Shown here in pieces: positions 1 through 10,640 of a stretch of 64,000 nt of DNA. The position numbers were made by a program, and so were the translations under genes. The notes beneath the pieces were generated by a model. It did not search any database. It had not been told where the DNA came from and saw only the letters and a program-made list of their open reading frames with translations. Source of the DNA: Isoetes taiwanensis (Eukaryota > Streptophyta > Lycopodiopsida > Isoetales > Isoetaceae); the NCBI GenBank assembly GCA_021234155.1, contig JAJEKV010000013.1, positions 751,696 through 815,695 on the forward strand, written 5' to 3'. Position 1 is the first letter of the stretch. Each line of letters begins with the position of its first letter.

Positions 1-429
1 GGAAATGGCCATGTGGATTTGAATACACAATACGAATTAGATATTGGCCTAAGAATATTGACAAAGTCCTTGTTCTCCAGTGTATACCTAATGATATTGA
101 CTTGAAATGTGGTCTGACACATACTGATCATGGTAATTTCACTATATGTGATGGCAGAATGAAGGACCGGGCAGCTAAACTTTCAATTTTCCGTCCTAAA
201 GGGATATTGCTAAATTGTAAAGGTAAAATGCTTATCAACCCTAAGGATCACTCATTTGTTTGAAACCAAGTAGCAACTGGAATTCCAGAGTTTGGGCTGA
301 AGCAGTGAACACATCTTGTTGTGTGCAAAATCGAATTCCCACATCTGCAAGACCAAATAAAATTCCAGAAAAAGTTTTGAGTGTGGGTGTTTATCTTGTA
401 GTTTTCTTCTAGATGATGATCGAAGAAAA

Positions 430-1190
430 TTGGATGGCAAAAGTGAGGAGCATTATTTAGTTGGATATTCTGAAGAAGCTAAAGATTTTCGTTTGTATAA
501 TTTAAGGAAGCAGGATGCCCACATATCACGCAATGTAGTCTTTGATAAGATATGGTTGTACAGGAGAGATCCAAGTTCAATGAGTAAAGTTGATGAAGAA
601 TGGATTCCTATGGATTGCTTGAATCAAATCCATTGGAGATCGAATTTGAAGATGGAAATGAGGAGCAAGATGGTGTACTAGAAGCTGTTGATGGTGATGT
701 ACCATTGTACTTTCACCAGATGTTCAAAGAAAATGGTATCATGTTCCCGAACAGTTGTATGATCTTGAGTTGCATGGTCATGGCAAGTCGGCAAAGCAAC
801 CATCAAAGATGCTTTGGAAACCTGGTGAATCCCGAAAAGAAGTCACTAGTGCATGTTTTCTAGTAACTGCGCCAATATTGTACAAGGAGCCAGTGAAGTC
901 GAAGGATGCTGCTAAATGGCGAGAAGCAACTCATGCAAAATATACAAGTTTGATGGAGAACAAGACTTGAATGTTGGTAGACTCTTCTCTAGATACTCAT
1001 ATGATTGGTTGTAAGTGGGTTATGGTGCAAAAACTTGATCCTAATGGCAAGGTGGAGATTGATTCAGATCAAGGCAAAGTCAACTTGAACCAACGTGGTT
1101 ATGTTGAAAGATGATGGAGAAATTTAGAATGCAGACTTGCAAACCTGTGGCAACACCAATTGTACCAGGTCCTATTTTATCAATGCAAAT
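430..1190 (+). pseudogene. Ty1/copia pol remnant (integrase end, RT start, RNase H-side end)
   Basis: Three frames read in turn as copia polyprotein. Bases 430-620 give the segment after the integrase core, with HYLVGYSEEAKDFRLYN and the following NVVFDKIW. Bases 755-1020 give the start of the reverse transcriptase, with KWREATHAKYTSLMENKT followed by IGCKWV. Bases 1085-1180 jump to the far end of the RT/RNase H region (LNQRGYVE.. and CKPVATPIVPGP). The order is right for Ty1/copia, but most of the RT, including the YVDD box, is missing between about 1060 and 1085, and there are several frameshifts and stops. This is a dead, internally deleted copy; its LTRs were not found. Confidence 0.8.
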
Positions 1191-1214
1191 GAGACTTAAG
1201 ATGTAGGGAAGTAT

Positions 1215-1570
1215 GAACTATAAAGTGATATTGAAGACACTATACCGAAGCAAGGATGTCAAGGACATGTTAATGTCTATGGAAGATTCCAAGACGTTAG
1301 ATGAAGCTGTCAAGTTTGCAATTCATTGTGATAACCATCTTTTTTATCGTGGGCAAGAAAGATGAAATCAACTTGCTTCTCTCTGCAAACATCAGTGCTG
1401 CCCACGTCCTCTGAATCAGATGGCCATGTACCCATGCAGGTTGATCATCCTTTCTTTCAAGGATCCTTATCTTCTGCGGAAAAACAACATTGAAGGGAGT
1501 CAAATCTATGTCTTTATCACGGAGATTTAGGTCGCATAGTTCATGAATGTTCAGTAAAGCGATCTAATCA
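1215..1570 (+). pseudogene. Ty3/gypsy gag tail remnant
   Basis: Broken frames resemble the end of a gypsy gag domain: SKTLDEAVKFAIHCDNHLFY (about 1290-1350), a PMQVDHPFFQGSLSSAEK-like linker (about 1430-1485), and a decayed zinc knuckle around 1505-1545 reading CLYHGDLGRIVHEC, in which the second Cys and the His positions are altered. This belongs to a different element from the copia remnant directly upstream. There is no continuous reading frame. Confidence 0.6.
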
Positions 1571-2839
1571 GTCGGGAAACATAAGGGCTAGTCCGAGTAG
1601 TAAGAGACTCTCTATGGTTGGCTGACATTTGTCACACTCCTTCCGCATCTAGCGAAGGGTTTATTCTCAGCAAGGATTTTTTTTTTTTTCCTTTATCATT
1701 AGAGTCAGAGATTGAGAAGTTCGATGCTTTGGCACAATGCAATAGTGATGTGAATGCTTGTGTTATGGATAATGTGTTCGCTTCTAAGCACGTCATCTCT
1801 AGAATCAGGCTTGAGTATCCTAGTTTTGTTGGTGTGATTGATGGACGTGAGATCTCCTCATGCGCAATCACAAAATATATTACAGAATGTATTACTGCGC
1901 AGACTGGCATTGAAAATAAGAATGGTCTCCTGGTTGCAGACAAGCGTATGCATATTGTTTTTGGTTATTGTGTAGATGTATTTACAATTTAATCTTTGGG
2001 CATATACGTCGATCATCAGCTTAAAGTCATGCTTAGTCAGCATAAGGCTACAAAAAGAAAGACAAAATGGGTAAGAATCAACATGGTATTCTAGTCAATT
2101 TAATCTCGAACAACTCATTTCTTTGGGAGATCTCCACGTTAAAAGATGACAGAAAAACGGAGAAAGATGTAGGCATAGGGTTGAGAACCATATTTTAAAC
2201 TATCTTTTCTTATTGATTGTTGATGTTCTAAACTATCTTTTCTTTTTGGAGGACCCTACGATGCTTAAACATATCGTTATTTTTTGTCACGAACAAGAAA
2301 TGGTGTCAATAAAACATATGTAACAAACTAGATGTCGTACATAACATGGTGTATATGAGGCACATTGTGTTAAAATAGGGTCAAATAATGCAAAAATATG
2401 TAGTGGTTGAAAATACGTAGTATGTCAAATAATGCAAAATAGGTAGTGGTTTAAAGCAAAATAGGTAGTGTATTGGTTGAAACAATCGTTTCAATGTGGT
2501 GTACCTCTCTAAGGTAAAATCCAGGCTTTGATTTTGAAATTTTGAGTTTTGGAAAAGCATTGTGGATACGGAATCAAACTGCTTATGGCAAATAATTTCA
2601 CTATGTGGTGCTTATTTATTTATTTATTTTTGTAGTTCTTGTGCATGTCACTGTGTTAGCTTTCAATTTTGAGTTTTGGAAAAAGCGTCGTAGTAGCACT
2701 TTATTGTCTATACTCCGTTAGAGACGATACTCGAATATCCTGATCTATAAACATATAATAGATTATTATAATAGGATTTTTGGCCTGACACTCTGGTCAC
2801 CTCAAAGAGAAATCATACTTATCACATTCAAAGAAATGA
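1571..2839. other. Non-coding, decayed; no gene recognised
   Basis: A 124-codon open frame (1618-1992, +) has no family features I recognise and may be chance or further gypsy remnant. A motif close to GCAAAATAGGTAGTGGTT recurs at about 2389-2470, and a phrase near TTTTGAGTTTTGGAAAA occurs twice (about 2538 and 2670), so this is locally duplicated AT-rich DNA. Nothing else can be supported. Confidence 0.4.
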
Positions 2840-2859
2840 ATATCTAAGTCTGCAAGCCA

Positions 2860-3900
2860 TTCAAATACTTGGTAGCCTTCACCGTTTTCACCGTTTTCCC
2901 TATGGCATTAGTATATCCACTGCTAATAGCTGACATTTCCTGTTTTGAAGATGTTCTTTTCTGGACTGCAGAGTCAAAATTCCCATGTTCTTCAAACTGG
3001 CTATTGCCATTTCCTATAGGCAAGGTTTGCAAGCAGAAAGACCAGACAGAAAAGGTGCTTCACTGTTCAAAAATAGAAGCATACCTTTGCTATATGTCCA
3101 TCATGTTCGGTACGTGTCGTTCAATTTCTTCCATTTTGCTTTCCATTTTTTAACCTCAAGCAATGTTTGCTGCGACAAAACAAGAGAGTGGACACAAAAC
3201 AAAATGTCACATTTAACCCATTTATAAGTAAAAGGCTGAAATGAACAAAAAACATGAGATAGCCAAGGCTGAAGTGAACGAAAAGCATGAGATAGCATGC
3301 CTCTGATTCGGTGCAATGCTATCTCATGCTTTTGTCTTGTCTTGCTCATTGAGTCCCAAAGTTCTATAACCTGTAGCAAGAATTAATTTCGGTTAACTTG
3401 AAATATGTTTCAGATTGATTTTCTTAAATTTGAGATCTTACCAGATGGGCATGCTTCTGTTTAAGACACTGCAGATTTGGTGGAAATTGAGACTCTGTTT
3501 CGGCAACTGATACTCTGACTGCTTTTTTGTCTGTAATATTTTTTTTCCAAGGACAACCACCTGTATCTGGAATGGCATGCTCATCTTTTTCCATAGTTCA
3601 AATGATGGGAAACCAATGCACAAGCTGAGGAAGCAACTTTCTGTCTCAATGGAAGAGAATAAAATCATCCTGCAATTATCTTGCTTAGGCAATCCATTCA
3701 TTACTTTTCATATCCGAAACCTGTTTCATCTTATCTTGCTGACCTTAAGCAATTGTCAGTGCTTGTTGGTTGGCTTCAATCAAAGTCTTCATGCTCAACA
3801 ACTATTCCTTGATGCGAACTGAAAAGAAAATAAAAGAAAACTAGTCCTAAGAAACTATAAACCAATTATTTGTTTGAAGCTGCAAAACTCACTGATTTCA
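2860..3900 (-). pseudogene. Coiled-coil gene copy A, decayed exons
   Basis: Read on the minus strand, this contains pieces homologous to two other loci in the window. About 3810-3690 reads as a decayed version of the exon at 56.24 kb (shared phrase LIEA..Q.L.IA and KMKQVSD), with in-frame stops. About 3500-3440 matches copy B (NLQ.L.Q.H.HLV before a GTAAG donor). About 3380-3280 and 3170-3070 match the next coiled-coil exons of copy B. The exon composition (Glu, Lys, Gln, Leu) suggests a coiled-coil protein of unknown function. The high identity to copy B also extends through intron sequence, so this is a DNA-level duplication rather than a retrocopy. Confidence 0.6.
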
Positions 3901-4014
3901 TGAGAAGACGCTGGAATGTCGACCATCTGAAAGAAATCCAAGAATACAAGAATAAGGCAACAGGCAAGGGAAATCCAAGAGCAAGGCAGACGAAACGATG
4001 GAAGGCGAAAGGAC

Positions 4015-4042
4015 CAAAAACCCTAAACCCGAAACCCTAAAC
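4015..4042 (+). promoter_or_regulatory. Telo-box cluster upstream of the 462-codon gene
   Basis: Two or three overlapping AACCCTAAAC/AAACCCTAAAC-type motifs lie 55-80 bases before the ATG at 4095. Telo-boxes (AAACCCTA) are established plant promoter or leader elements, common in genes for translation and dividing-cell functions. Whether they sit upstream or inside the transcript here cannot be told. Confidence 0.55.
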
Positions 4043-4094
4043 GATAGGAAGTGGGAAATATAAGGGAGAAGGATGAAGGCGAAAAGGAGAGAGG

Positions 4095-5483
4095 ATGGGG
4101 CTGCACAGGAAGAAAGTGATACTGCCGATGGGAGCGGCCAGCTTCATAAACGGAAGGGGAGGGGAGGACCTGAGGAGGTTGAAGTCCGGCCTCAAGGGCA
4201 TACTGCTTCTGAACGTGAAGGATCTGAGAGCTCTGATCATCGGCACCAAAAAAGACAGCATCCAAATCCTGGCCTCCGCCATTGAAGACGCCGTTGTCTC
4301 GTTTCTCAGCAAAGGAGACGAATTCGATCTCCCTCATTTTTCCCTCCTCTGCTTCTCCAGCCAGCCCCCCATCTCCACCGTCCTTCTTGCCCGCGTGGAC
4401 AAATCAACGGCTCCTAGCCTTCGCCTCTTCACCGATTCCTTGGATCCAGATTTCGAGTGCCAGTTCTATACCTGTTCTGGATTTGGATCTGCTTCCTCTG
4501 ACGTGGCTGCCACGCTGGCTGCCAGCTCGCTTTCAGAGACTCGGTTTGAGGCCTTTGGATCCCTTGACTCCTCTCATTACCGGAAGGATCTGATCGACGG
4601 CCTGATTTCTGCCACCAAGACCGGCGCCGCGCAGTTGGCTAACTGTAGCATTGTGGTGGATATCGAAATGGGCAAGGCTTTGTTTTTTGACCAATCTCCT
4701 GGATCATTGGATCGTCCAGCTCGCGGCGTCAGCATATCCACTCTCCGCCAGCATTATTTTTCTGGCCTCTGTGGTCTCGCCACGCGGCAAAATATCCAGA
4801 GCCTTGTAGATTCTCTCAGATCCTCCTCGTACGAACTTTCTCAAGTCAAGTATGAGGTTGATGTCCATGCCATTGACCTGGAAGAGGAGACTAAGTACCA
4901 TGTTAGGGTTTACCCCGACCCTGCTGACGTGGAGCGTGTTTTTGCGAAGAAGCCTGATTTCTTAATCCCTCTTGAAAATCCCAAGGACCTTGCTCCGTTT
5001 GTCCCTAAGCCCATCAAGTTTATACTGAAGGAAAGGAAACGAGGCTATGTTTCCTTTGTCGGCCAAAACAAATCTGTTGATCTTAGACTCTCTATGAGAA
5101 GTGTGCTTCCTTCTGGTGAACCCTACGCTCCTCAGGAACTCCCTTATTGGATCGAAGAAGCCATGGAGAATTCTAAAGCAGGCTTTCTAACCTTTAGTCC
5201 AGAGAGTACATGTAAAGCTTGGATGGTTGAGTATAAAAAGCGTTTCATCTTTACTTCCAAAGACATGCAAGTTTCTATTACTGCGATTGCCAATGGTAAG
5301 TTTCCTTTCCATACTAAGCATTACTGGGAAGTAGCTGTTGAGAACATGGAACTTCGTAGGGTTTGCAAAGGAGGAGGAGAAGTTATGAGGAATTCAGATG
5401 GAGCCACTTTTGTCAAGCTTGTTGATGATTTGGTTGTTGAAGCTAGTAGGCTTGCTCTCCTTATGGGCAACTTGCCCATTTAG
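4095..5483 (+). CDS. Conserved plant protein, DUF7903-like (intronless)
   Basis: An intronless 462-residue frame, the longest clean host gene here. I chose the ATG at 4095 because its context (GAGGATGG) is good and conserved-looking sequence starts soon after. By memory of the family only, the C-terminal half resembles plant DUF7903 proteins: a KALFFDQSPG..STLRQ segment (residues about 194-219), an acidic EEETKYHV segment (263-270), SVDLRLSMRSVL (327-338), a YWIEEAMENS helix (351-360) and a final W-containing strand (HYWEVAVENMEL, 409-420). The N-terminal part (1-190) is rich in small residues and has no signal peptide or membrane segment. Function is unknown. Codon use is higher in GC than the surrounding DNA. 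The stop is TAG at 5481. It stands alone between a decayed coiled-coil gene and a long non-coding stretch. Confidence 0.8.
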   Translation: MGLHRKKVILPMGAASFINGRGGEDLRRLKSGLKGILLLNVKDLRALIIGTKKDSIQILASAIEDAVVSFLSKGDEFDLPHFSLLCFSSQPPISTVLLARVDKSTAPSLRLFTDSLDPDFECQFYTCSGFGSASSDVAATLAASSLSETRFEAFGSLDSSHYRKDLIDGLISATKTGAAQLANCSIVVDIEMGKALFFDQSPGSLDRPARGVSISTLRQHYFSGLCGLATRQNIQSLVDSLRSSSYELSQVKYEVDVHAIDLEEETKYHVRVYPDPADVERVFAKKPDFLIPLENPKDLAPFVPKPIKFILKERKRGYVSFVGQNKSVDLRLSMRSVLPSGEPYAPQELPYWIEEAMENSKAGFLTFSPESTCKAWMVEYKKRFIFTSKDMQVSITAIANGKFPFHTKHYWEVAVENMELRRVCKGGGEVMRNSDGATFVKLVDDLVVEASRLALLMGNLPI

Positions 5484-7050
5484 CTGAGGTTGGGTTTATA
5501 TTTTGAAAGTACTCATGGGTCGTGCTATTTCTTATATATGCGTAATAAATAATATATATGTACAAAGGTTGAACTTAACAACACTCATGTTATTTAGCTT
5601 CACTTTAATATTATGTTCTTTAAACGCTTGTTTTTTTATTGCGTGTTTTTTGCCCTTGGATATACAAATGTTTCACATGATAGCCTATTCCCTTGGTTTT
5701 CTTATGGAAAGCACTTCCATGTGTGTGAAGGTAGGATATTGGTATTACAAACCATAGAAACTAAAACTTCTCAACGTAGGAACTAAAACTTCTCATGAAA
5801 AAAATCTTATATTTGTGCAATCTTATATGAGCGCAAAATCTTATATCTGTACAATCTTATATGGGCACCCCTTTTACAAAAGAAGTTACACAACTACATA
5901 CAGAGTTCTAGCATTTCGTATTTTATTGTTGAAGTGTAGAAAAAAAATGGAACCATTGTTCAACTCCTTCAAACACAACATTTAGAGGATTGTCTTAAAT
6001 TCTTCACACGAACATGAAAAAAACTCATATATTTTCTAGCTCGTTTCTATCAAAGTACGGGGATTTGAATCCAGCTATTGCCAAAACAGATGCTTCATTT
6101 TACCTAGAACAAACATAGTAATACATGAGGTAATCCAAAAGCCAAATAGAGGTTGATCTACTACCAAATTAAATTTAATTCCATAACAGCCCAAAAGATC
6201 GCCATAGCCATGACTTCTTCGGAAGGCTATAGCCTGCTCCAACATCGCCTTCTCCTGTATGCCTCCATGCTTGCACCTATAAAATCAAAACCACCGAAAA
6301 AAGCCCCAAAAAAAAAAAAAAAAAAAAGAAAAACGGGAAAAAAAAGGGGGAATGTTGCTCTCAACCAAGTAAACAAGCATTTTCACATTACAAATATATG
6401 ATTTACAATACATTTTCTTTATTAGAAAGAAAAAACCATGTCTGTGTCTTTGGTGTCTACTTGGACAAGGCATCCTTTCGGTAGCTCAATGCATTTCTCG
6501 AGCTATAGGTTTGTCTGAAAACTCTTTATTAATTTTGGAATTTTAGTAGCACTTTTAAATTGTACGTAACATTTCTATTCCATTTTTGCAGGAGTACCAT
6601 GAAAGTCAAAACCATTGTAATGGCAGAAAAGGGCATGGACATCATGAAATCGGGCAAAAGGAGGGAGAGGGATGTCAGTATTTTTCTTTATCATCTCGCT
6701 ATTGGCATTTCCAACGTGCCGAATTAGGGTTTGGAGGTCTTATCAATTTATATCATTAGCACCTCAAATCTTGCATGCAGTTCATTCTCAGAATCAATCT
6801 AGCCCTCAAATACTCCAGATCACTAAACTGGACATATCTCCCACCATGAGATATGTGTATAAAGCTTGCATGCGAGGTTCTAAAGGGAGATTTGAATGTA
6901 GATTCAAACTAAGATCCAGATACCTTGCCTCTTCTATCTAAACATCTTATGTTTGGGCTGGTTCTTGCTCTTCCTTATTTGTTGTTGCCGCTTGTTGCTC
7001 TTTTTTGTCTATTATTGCATTCTAGTTATTGCATTATCTCCATCTTCATG
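5484..7050. other. Intergenic, AT-rich; no gene recognised
   Basis: Contains the presumed 3' UTR of the upstream gene. A short phrase TCTTATAT recurs at about 5804-5860. An A-rich tract sits at 6297-6345. The open frames here (for example 5503-5757, 6153-6401 and 6672-6941) show no domain, no compositional bias and no splice-site support, and I regard them as chance. Confidence 0.5.
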
Positions 7051-7053
7051 AAA

Positions 7054-7760
7054 TTAAGAAGAGGGCGAGTTGTAAGCAAGGCTGGGGAGTCTGTTCCTCC
7101 TCTAAAGACTAAGAAGTGGAGGAGAGCCAATGAAGTCATGATGTTAGAACATGCTGAGGATGCTGCATATAATCCCAATTTTGTTGGCAATAAGAGGATA
7201 AGATGCCAAAAAAGGGGGCAGTTGACAATGGAACAAATGGAAAATGCACAAGAAACCCATGATGATGGAAGTATTGAGCATTAGAGGAGGCTACTGGACA
7301 CTTTGGTATTCCGGCTAGCACATTGAGGATTTGGCTTTATGGAAGAAGCACACAAAAACTTAAACTTAGGTATGAGAAGGAACTTGTGGCTTGGGTGCAT
7401 TCACAAGCAAGTGAGGGAAGAGGAGTAACCATTGATGGCTTATGTAAGAAGGCAAGGGAGCTTGCTGCAGGTGGAATCGCCCTCTGGAAGGATGGCATGC
7501 CTGGAAGATCATGGTGGATGGCCTTTAAAAGGAAGCACCCGAGTGCGACTTTGAGGAGTCCTGAGACATTAGATTTTCAAAGAGTAAAGGCATTGAACAC
7601 AAGTAACTTGCTTGCCTTTTATACCAACTTAAGAAACCTTATTGAAGAGCTACAACTGACCTCAAGTGAAATTGGATTGCATGTTCTACAGCTACCTCCA
7701 CATACTAGTCATGCACTTCAACCCTTGGACATGAAAACATACTGCTTGACAAGGATGTGA
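7054..7760 (+). pseudogene. Pogo/Tigger-like transposase, catalytic core deleted
   Basis: Starting near 7054, the frames read PPLKTKKWRRANEVMML, then a psq-type helix-turn-helix ending FGIPASTLRIWLYGRS (about 7300-7350), then a CENP-B-type DNA-binding region (ELVAWVHSQASEGRGVTIDG at 7380-7440 and PGRSWWMAFKRKHPSATL at 7500-7553). The following linker runs to LTSSEIGL (about 7676), where the frame jumps directly to HVLQLPPHTSHALQPLD, which lies near the C-terminal end of DDE_1 transposases. The catalytic Asp-containing core is therefore gone. There is also a frameshift or stop near 7284. The DNA-binding half is well preserved, so a truncated DNA-binding protein is conceivable, but it is more likely a dead Tc1/mariner-superfamily (pogo) element. 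Confidence 0.8.
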
Positions 7761-7874
7761 TAAGGGAGTGGGTAAAAATACATTTTCGACATAAAGCATG
7801 GTGGAGGGAAGGCACTAAAATGGAATACTATCACGCTTCTATGAACCCAGAACTAAGCCCCAGGAAGGGATATC

Positions 7875-8075
7875 AATGCACCAGAGGCACACAATCTGCA
7901 GATATCTTCAAAGGTCACATCATTTGGAAGTTGAGGTTGGGCGTTGGGGTGATGAACCTTGGGAGGAGGGCACAAGGGATGTGAAGAAATAGAGGATGAA
8001 GCACATATTGTTCTATATTGTCTGATATATCAAACCTTAAAGGATCGAATGAGGTTCTATAACTTAAGATTTTAT
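7875..8075 (+). pseudogene. LINE C-terminal fragment
   Basis: Two frames joined by a frameshift at about 7985 read RSHHLEVEVGRWGDEPWEEG and then CEEIEDEAHIVLYC, the typical end of plant LINE ORF2 (SSH.L.IE.GRW followed by a Cys-containing motif with EDE.H.L..C). Only this 200-bp tail is present, abutting the broken pogo-like transposase. Confidence 0.7.
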
Positions 8076-8179
8076 AAGGTTTAGGGTGTGTATTCATATA
8101 ATTATACGTATATAAGTTTATTAATATTTAGGGCCTACATATTTGGAGAAATTTGTGACAAAAATGTGTGAAAAGTAAC

Positions 8180-9440
8180 CTACAAAATATACCCAGTGTG
8201 AAAGACTCTCCTAGATTCTTAAGATTCTACAAAAAACTATCCCAAGATTCCTCTACATTTCTCAAGATTCCATATATATTCTCCTCGATTCCCTTGGATT
8301 ATATAAAAATTCCTCAAGAGTCTCTAGGATTCTATTAAGATTCCTCTAGACTATAAAAGATTATCTCAAGATTCCTTTAGATTCTCCAAGGTTCTTTGTA
8401 GATTCTCCTACGTTCCCTTAAATTCTATAAAGGTTCCCTTTCTAAGATTTCTCAAGATCCTCAAGGATTTTAAGAATATTTTCTTAGATTTCTCTAGACT
8501 CTCAAAGATTCTCCTGAGATTCCCCAAGATTCTATGTACCTTCTCTTAGATTCCCTAAGATCCTACGAACATTTTCCTAGATTCTCCAAGATTCCATCAA
8601 GATTCCTCTAGATTGTCAAAGATTTAATGAAGATTCCCTTGGATTCCTCTAGATTCGCAAAGATTCTCTTTTGATTTCTATAGATTCCAACATTGTCTTG
8701 AGATTCTTTTAGATTCTCAAAGATTCTAGGAAGATTCCCATAGATTCCATTAAGATTCCAAGATTCACCAACACATACAGTGTGAAAGATTATCTTAGAT
8801 TCTTAAAATTCTACAGAGATTCCCCTAGATTTTCAAAGATTATCCCAAGATTCCTCTACATTTCTCAAGATTCTATGTATATTCTCCTAGATTCCCTTAG
8901 ATAATTGAAAGTCCTAAAGGTTCTCCAGGATTCTATTGAGATTCCTCTAGATCATAAAAGATTCCTATAAATTCCCCAGTATTTTATGTAGATTCTCCTA
9001 CAATTCCTCAAATTCTATGAAGATTCCCTTAGATTCTCCAAGATTCCTCCAGATTCTTTCAAGATTCCCATAGATTCCCATAGATTCCCCAAGAATCTAT
9101 GTAGATTCTCGTAGACTCTCTAAGATCCTATGAAGATTTCCTTAGGCTCTCCAAGATTCCATCAAGATTCCCCTAGATTCTCAAAGTTTTAATCAGGGTG
9201 CCCCTAGATTTCCAAAGATTCTCTCAAGATTCACATGATTCCCCAAGATTCTATATAGATTCTTCTAGATTCTCTAAGATCCTATCAAGATTTCCCTAGA
9301 TTCTCAAGTACTCTATGAAGATTCCTCAGATTCCCATAGATCCTCTTGAGAGATTCTCAAAGATCCCAAGAAGATTCCCCTAGAGTCTCTTAACATACCA
9401 TAGATTCCATTAAGATTCTAAGATAAGAAGATTCTTAGGA
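8180..9440 (+). repeat. AGATTC-based degenerate array, block 1
   Basis: For more than 1.2 kb the plus strand is built from short phrases of about 10-12 bases centred on AGATTC(C/T), joined by CCCTAG, TCTCAAAG, CCAAG or TATGA. The motif is nearly always on the plus strand; its complement is rare. A higher-order copy is visible: the phrase CAGTGTGAAAGA recurs at 8194 and 8778, and CTCTACATTTCTCAAGATTC at 8251 and 8854, giving a unit of about 0.58-0.60 kb. All frames contain frequent TAG stops, so it is not coding. Confidence 0.9.
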
Positions 9441-9852
9441 TCCTATCAACTATGACGGAATAGTGCCAATGTACCACTCATTGGAAAGCTCTCGGCGAGA
9501 GGAATCCAATGGCATGGGTTACACCTGAATCCGACCCCTCTAGTGCAAGTTACGGGCCTTTGAATGCGATTAAAAAAAGGAAGCTTCCTAGAAAGTCCAT
9601 CTAATAAATGCTTTGCCACCTCATTACATTAATATTAATGAGGATGCCACCTCACCTCGTTTAAAAGAAAAAATGTAATTTAATATAAAAACTTAATGGC
9701 TAGGATTTATCCTAACCTTTTGATCTAACGGATAAGATCTGCTACACCATATCACCTTTAAGGAACCTTCCTTGCACCTTCCCTATAAAAATCAAAAGCT
9801 ATGATTTCGTCTTCCCCTTTGATCCGACAGTTCGCGGATGGGGTGCATGCCC
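9441..9852. other. Unique spacer between the two AGATTC blocks
   Basis: About 410 bases without AGATTC periodicity. It includes a near-palindrome around CATTAATATTAATG (about 9625-9645) and a TATAAAAAT at about 9783. There is no coding potential. It may be the sequence into which the array expanded, or an insertion that split it. Confidence 0.4.
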
Positions 9853-10520
9853 CCATGCATGCCCATGCATGTATACACATCTAAATATGTGACCAAGATT
9901 TAAAAGACTATCCTAAGATTCCTATAGATTCCTCAAGAATTTATCCAGATTCTATTAGCTTCCCTTACATCTTATGAGGACACCCCAAGGTTCTTAAATA
10001 TTCTCTTAAGAATCCCATAGATCCCTCAAGATTCTATGTTGATTCTCCTAGATTCTCTAAGATCCTATGAAGATTCCCCTAGATTCTCAAAGATCCTTTT
10101 GAGATTCCACTAGATTCCCTAAGGTTATATTGAGATTCCTCAAGATCCCATGAACATTCCTCTAGATTCTTTTAAATTACCATAAATTTCGTAAAATTCT
10201 AAGAAGATTCCTTTATATTCTCTAAGATTCCCTAGATTCTCAGAAATTTTACGAAGATTCCCATAGATTCCTCTAGATTCCTCTAAGGTTCCCATAGATT
10301 CTCCAAGATTCTATGTAGATTCTCCTAGATTCTCTAATCCTATGAAGATTCCCCTAGATTCTCTAAGATTCCATTAAGATTCCCCGAGATTCTCAAAGAT
10401 TTATGAAGATTCCACTGGATTCCTCAAAGATTCTCTTGTGATTCCTATAGATTCCTTAAGATTCTATTGCCATGCATGCCCATGCATGTATACACATCTA
10501 AATATGTGACCAAGATTTAA
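9853..10520 (+). repeat. AGATTC array block 2 between 51-bp direct repeats
   Basis: A second AGATTC array (about 9904-10467) with the same strand bias as block 1. It is bracketed by a direct repeat of about 51 bp, at 9853-9903 and 10470-10520, that starts CCATGCATGCCCATGCATGT and ends GACCAAGATTTAA. The flanking repeat itself carries ATGCATGC palindromes. The layout suggests either duplication of a segment containing the array, or array growth within a duplicated target. Confidence 0.85.
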
Positions 10521-10603
10521 CCCCTGAAATTCGACGGCCCAGATAGAAAGGAGCAACCGATGTGTCCCACACATCAAAGTGTGTTTATATATACAAGAAA
10601 TTT

Positions 10604-10640
10604 ATCGCGGCGGCCAAGGCCGCCGCGAACATTTCTCTTC
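10604..10640 (+). repeat. GC-rich hairpin terminus, copy 1
   Basis: A perfect 10-bp inverted repeat, CGCGGCGGCC / GGCCGCCGCG with an AA loop, preceded by ACAAGAAATTTAT and followed by AACATTTCTCTT. The same block recurs at about 18.5 and 20.42 kb. All three copies share sequence to the final CTCTT and then diverge, as a mobile-element end would. Confidence 0.75.

Noticed and set aside
8180-10467. AGATTC array as a CRISPR-like or protein-repeat array
   Set aside because: There is no conserved repeat with unique spacers of fixed length, no Cas genes, and all frames are full of stops.
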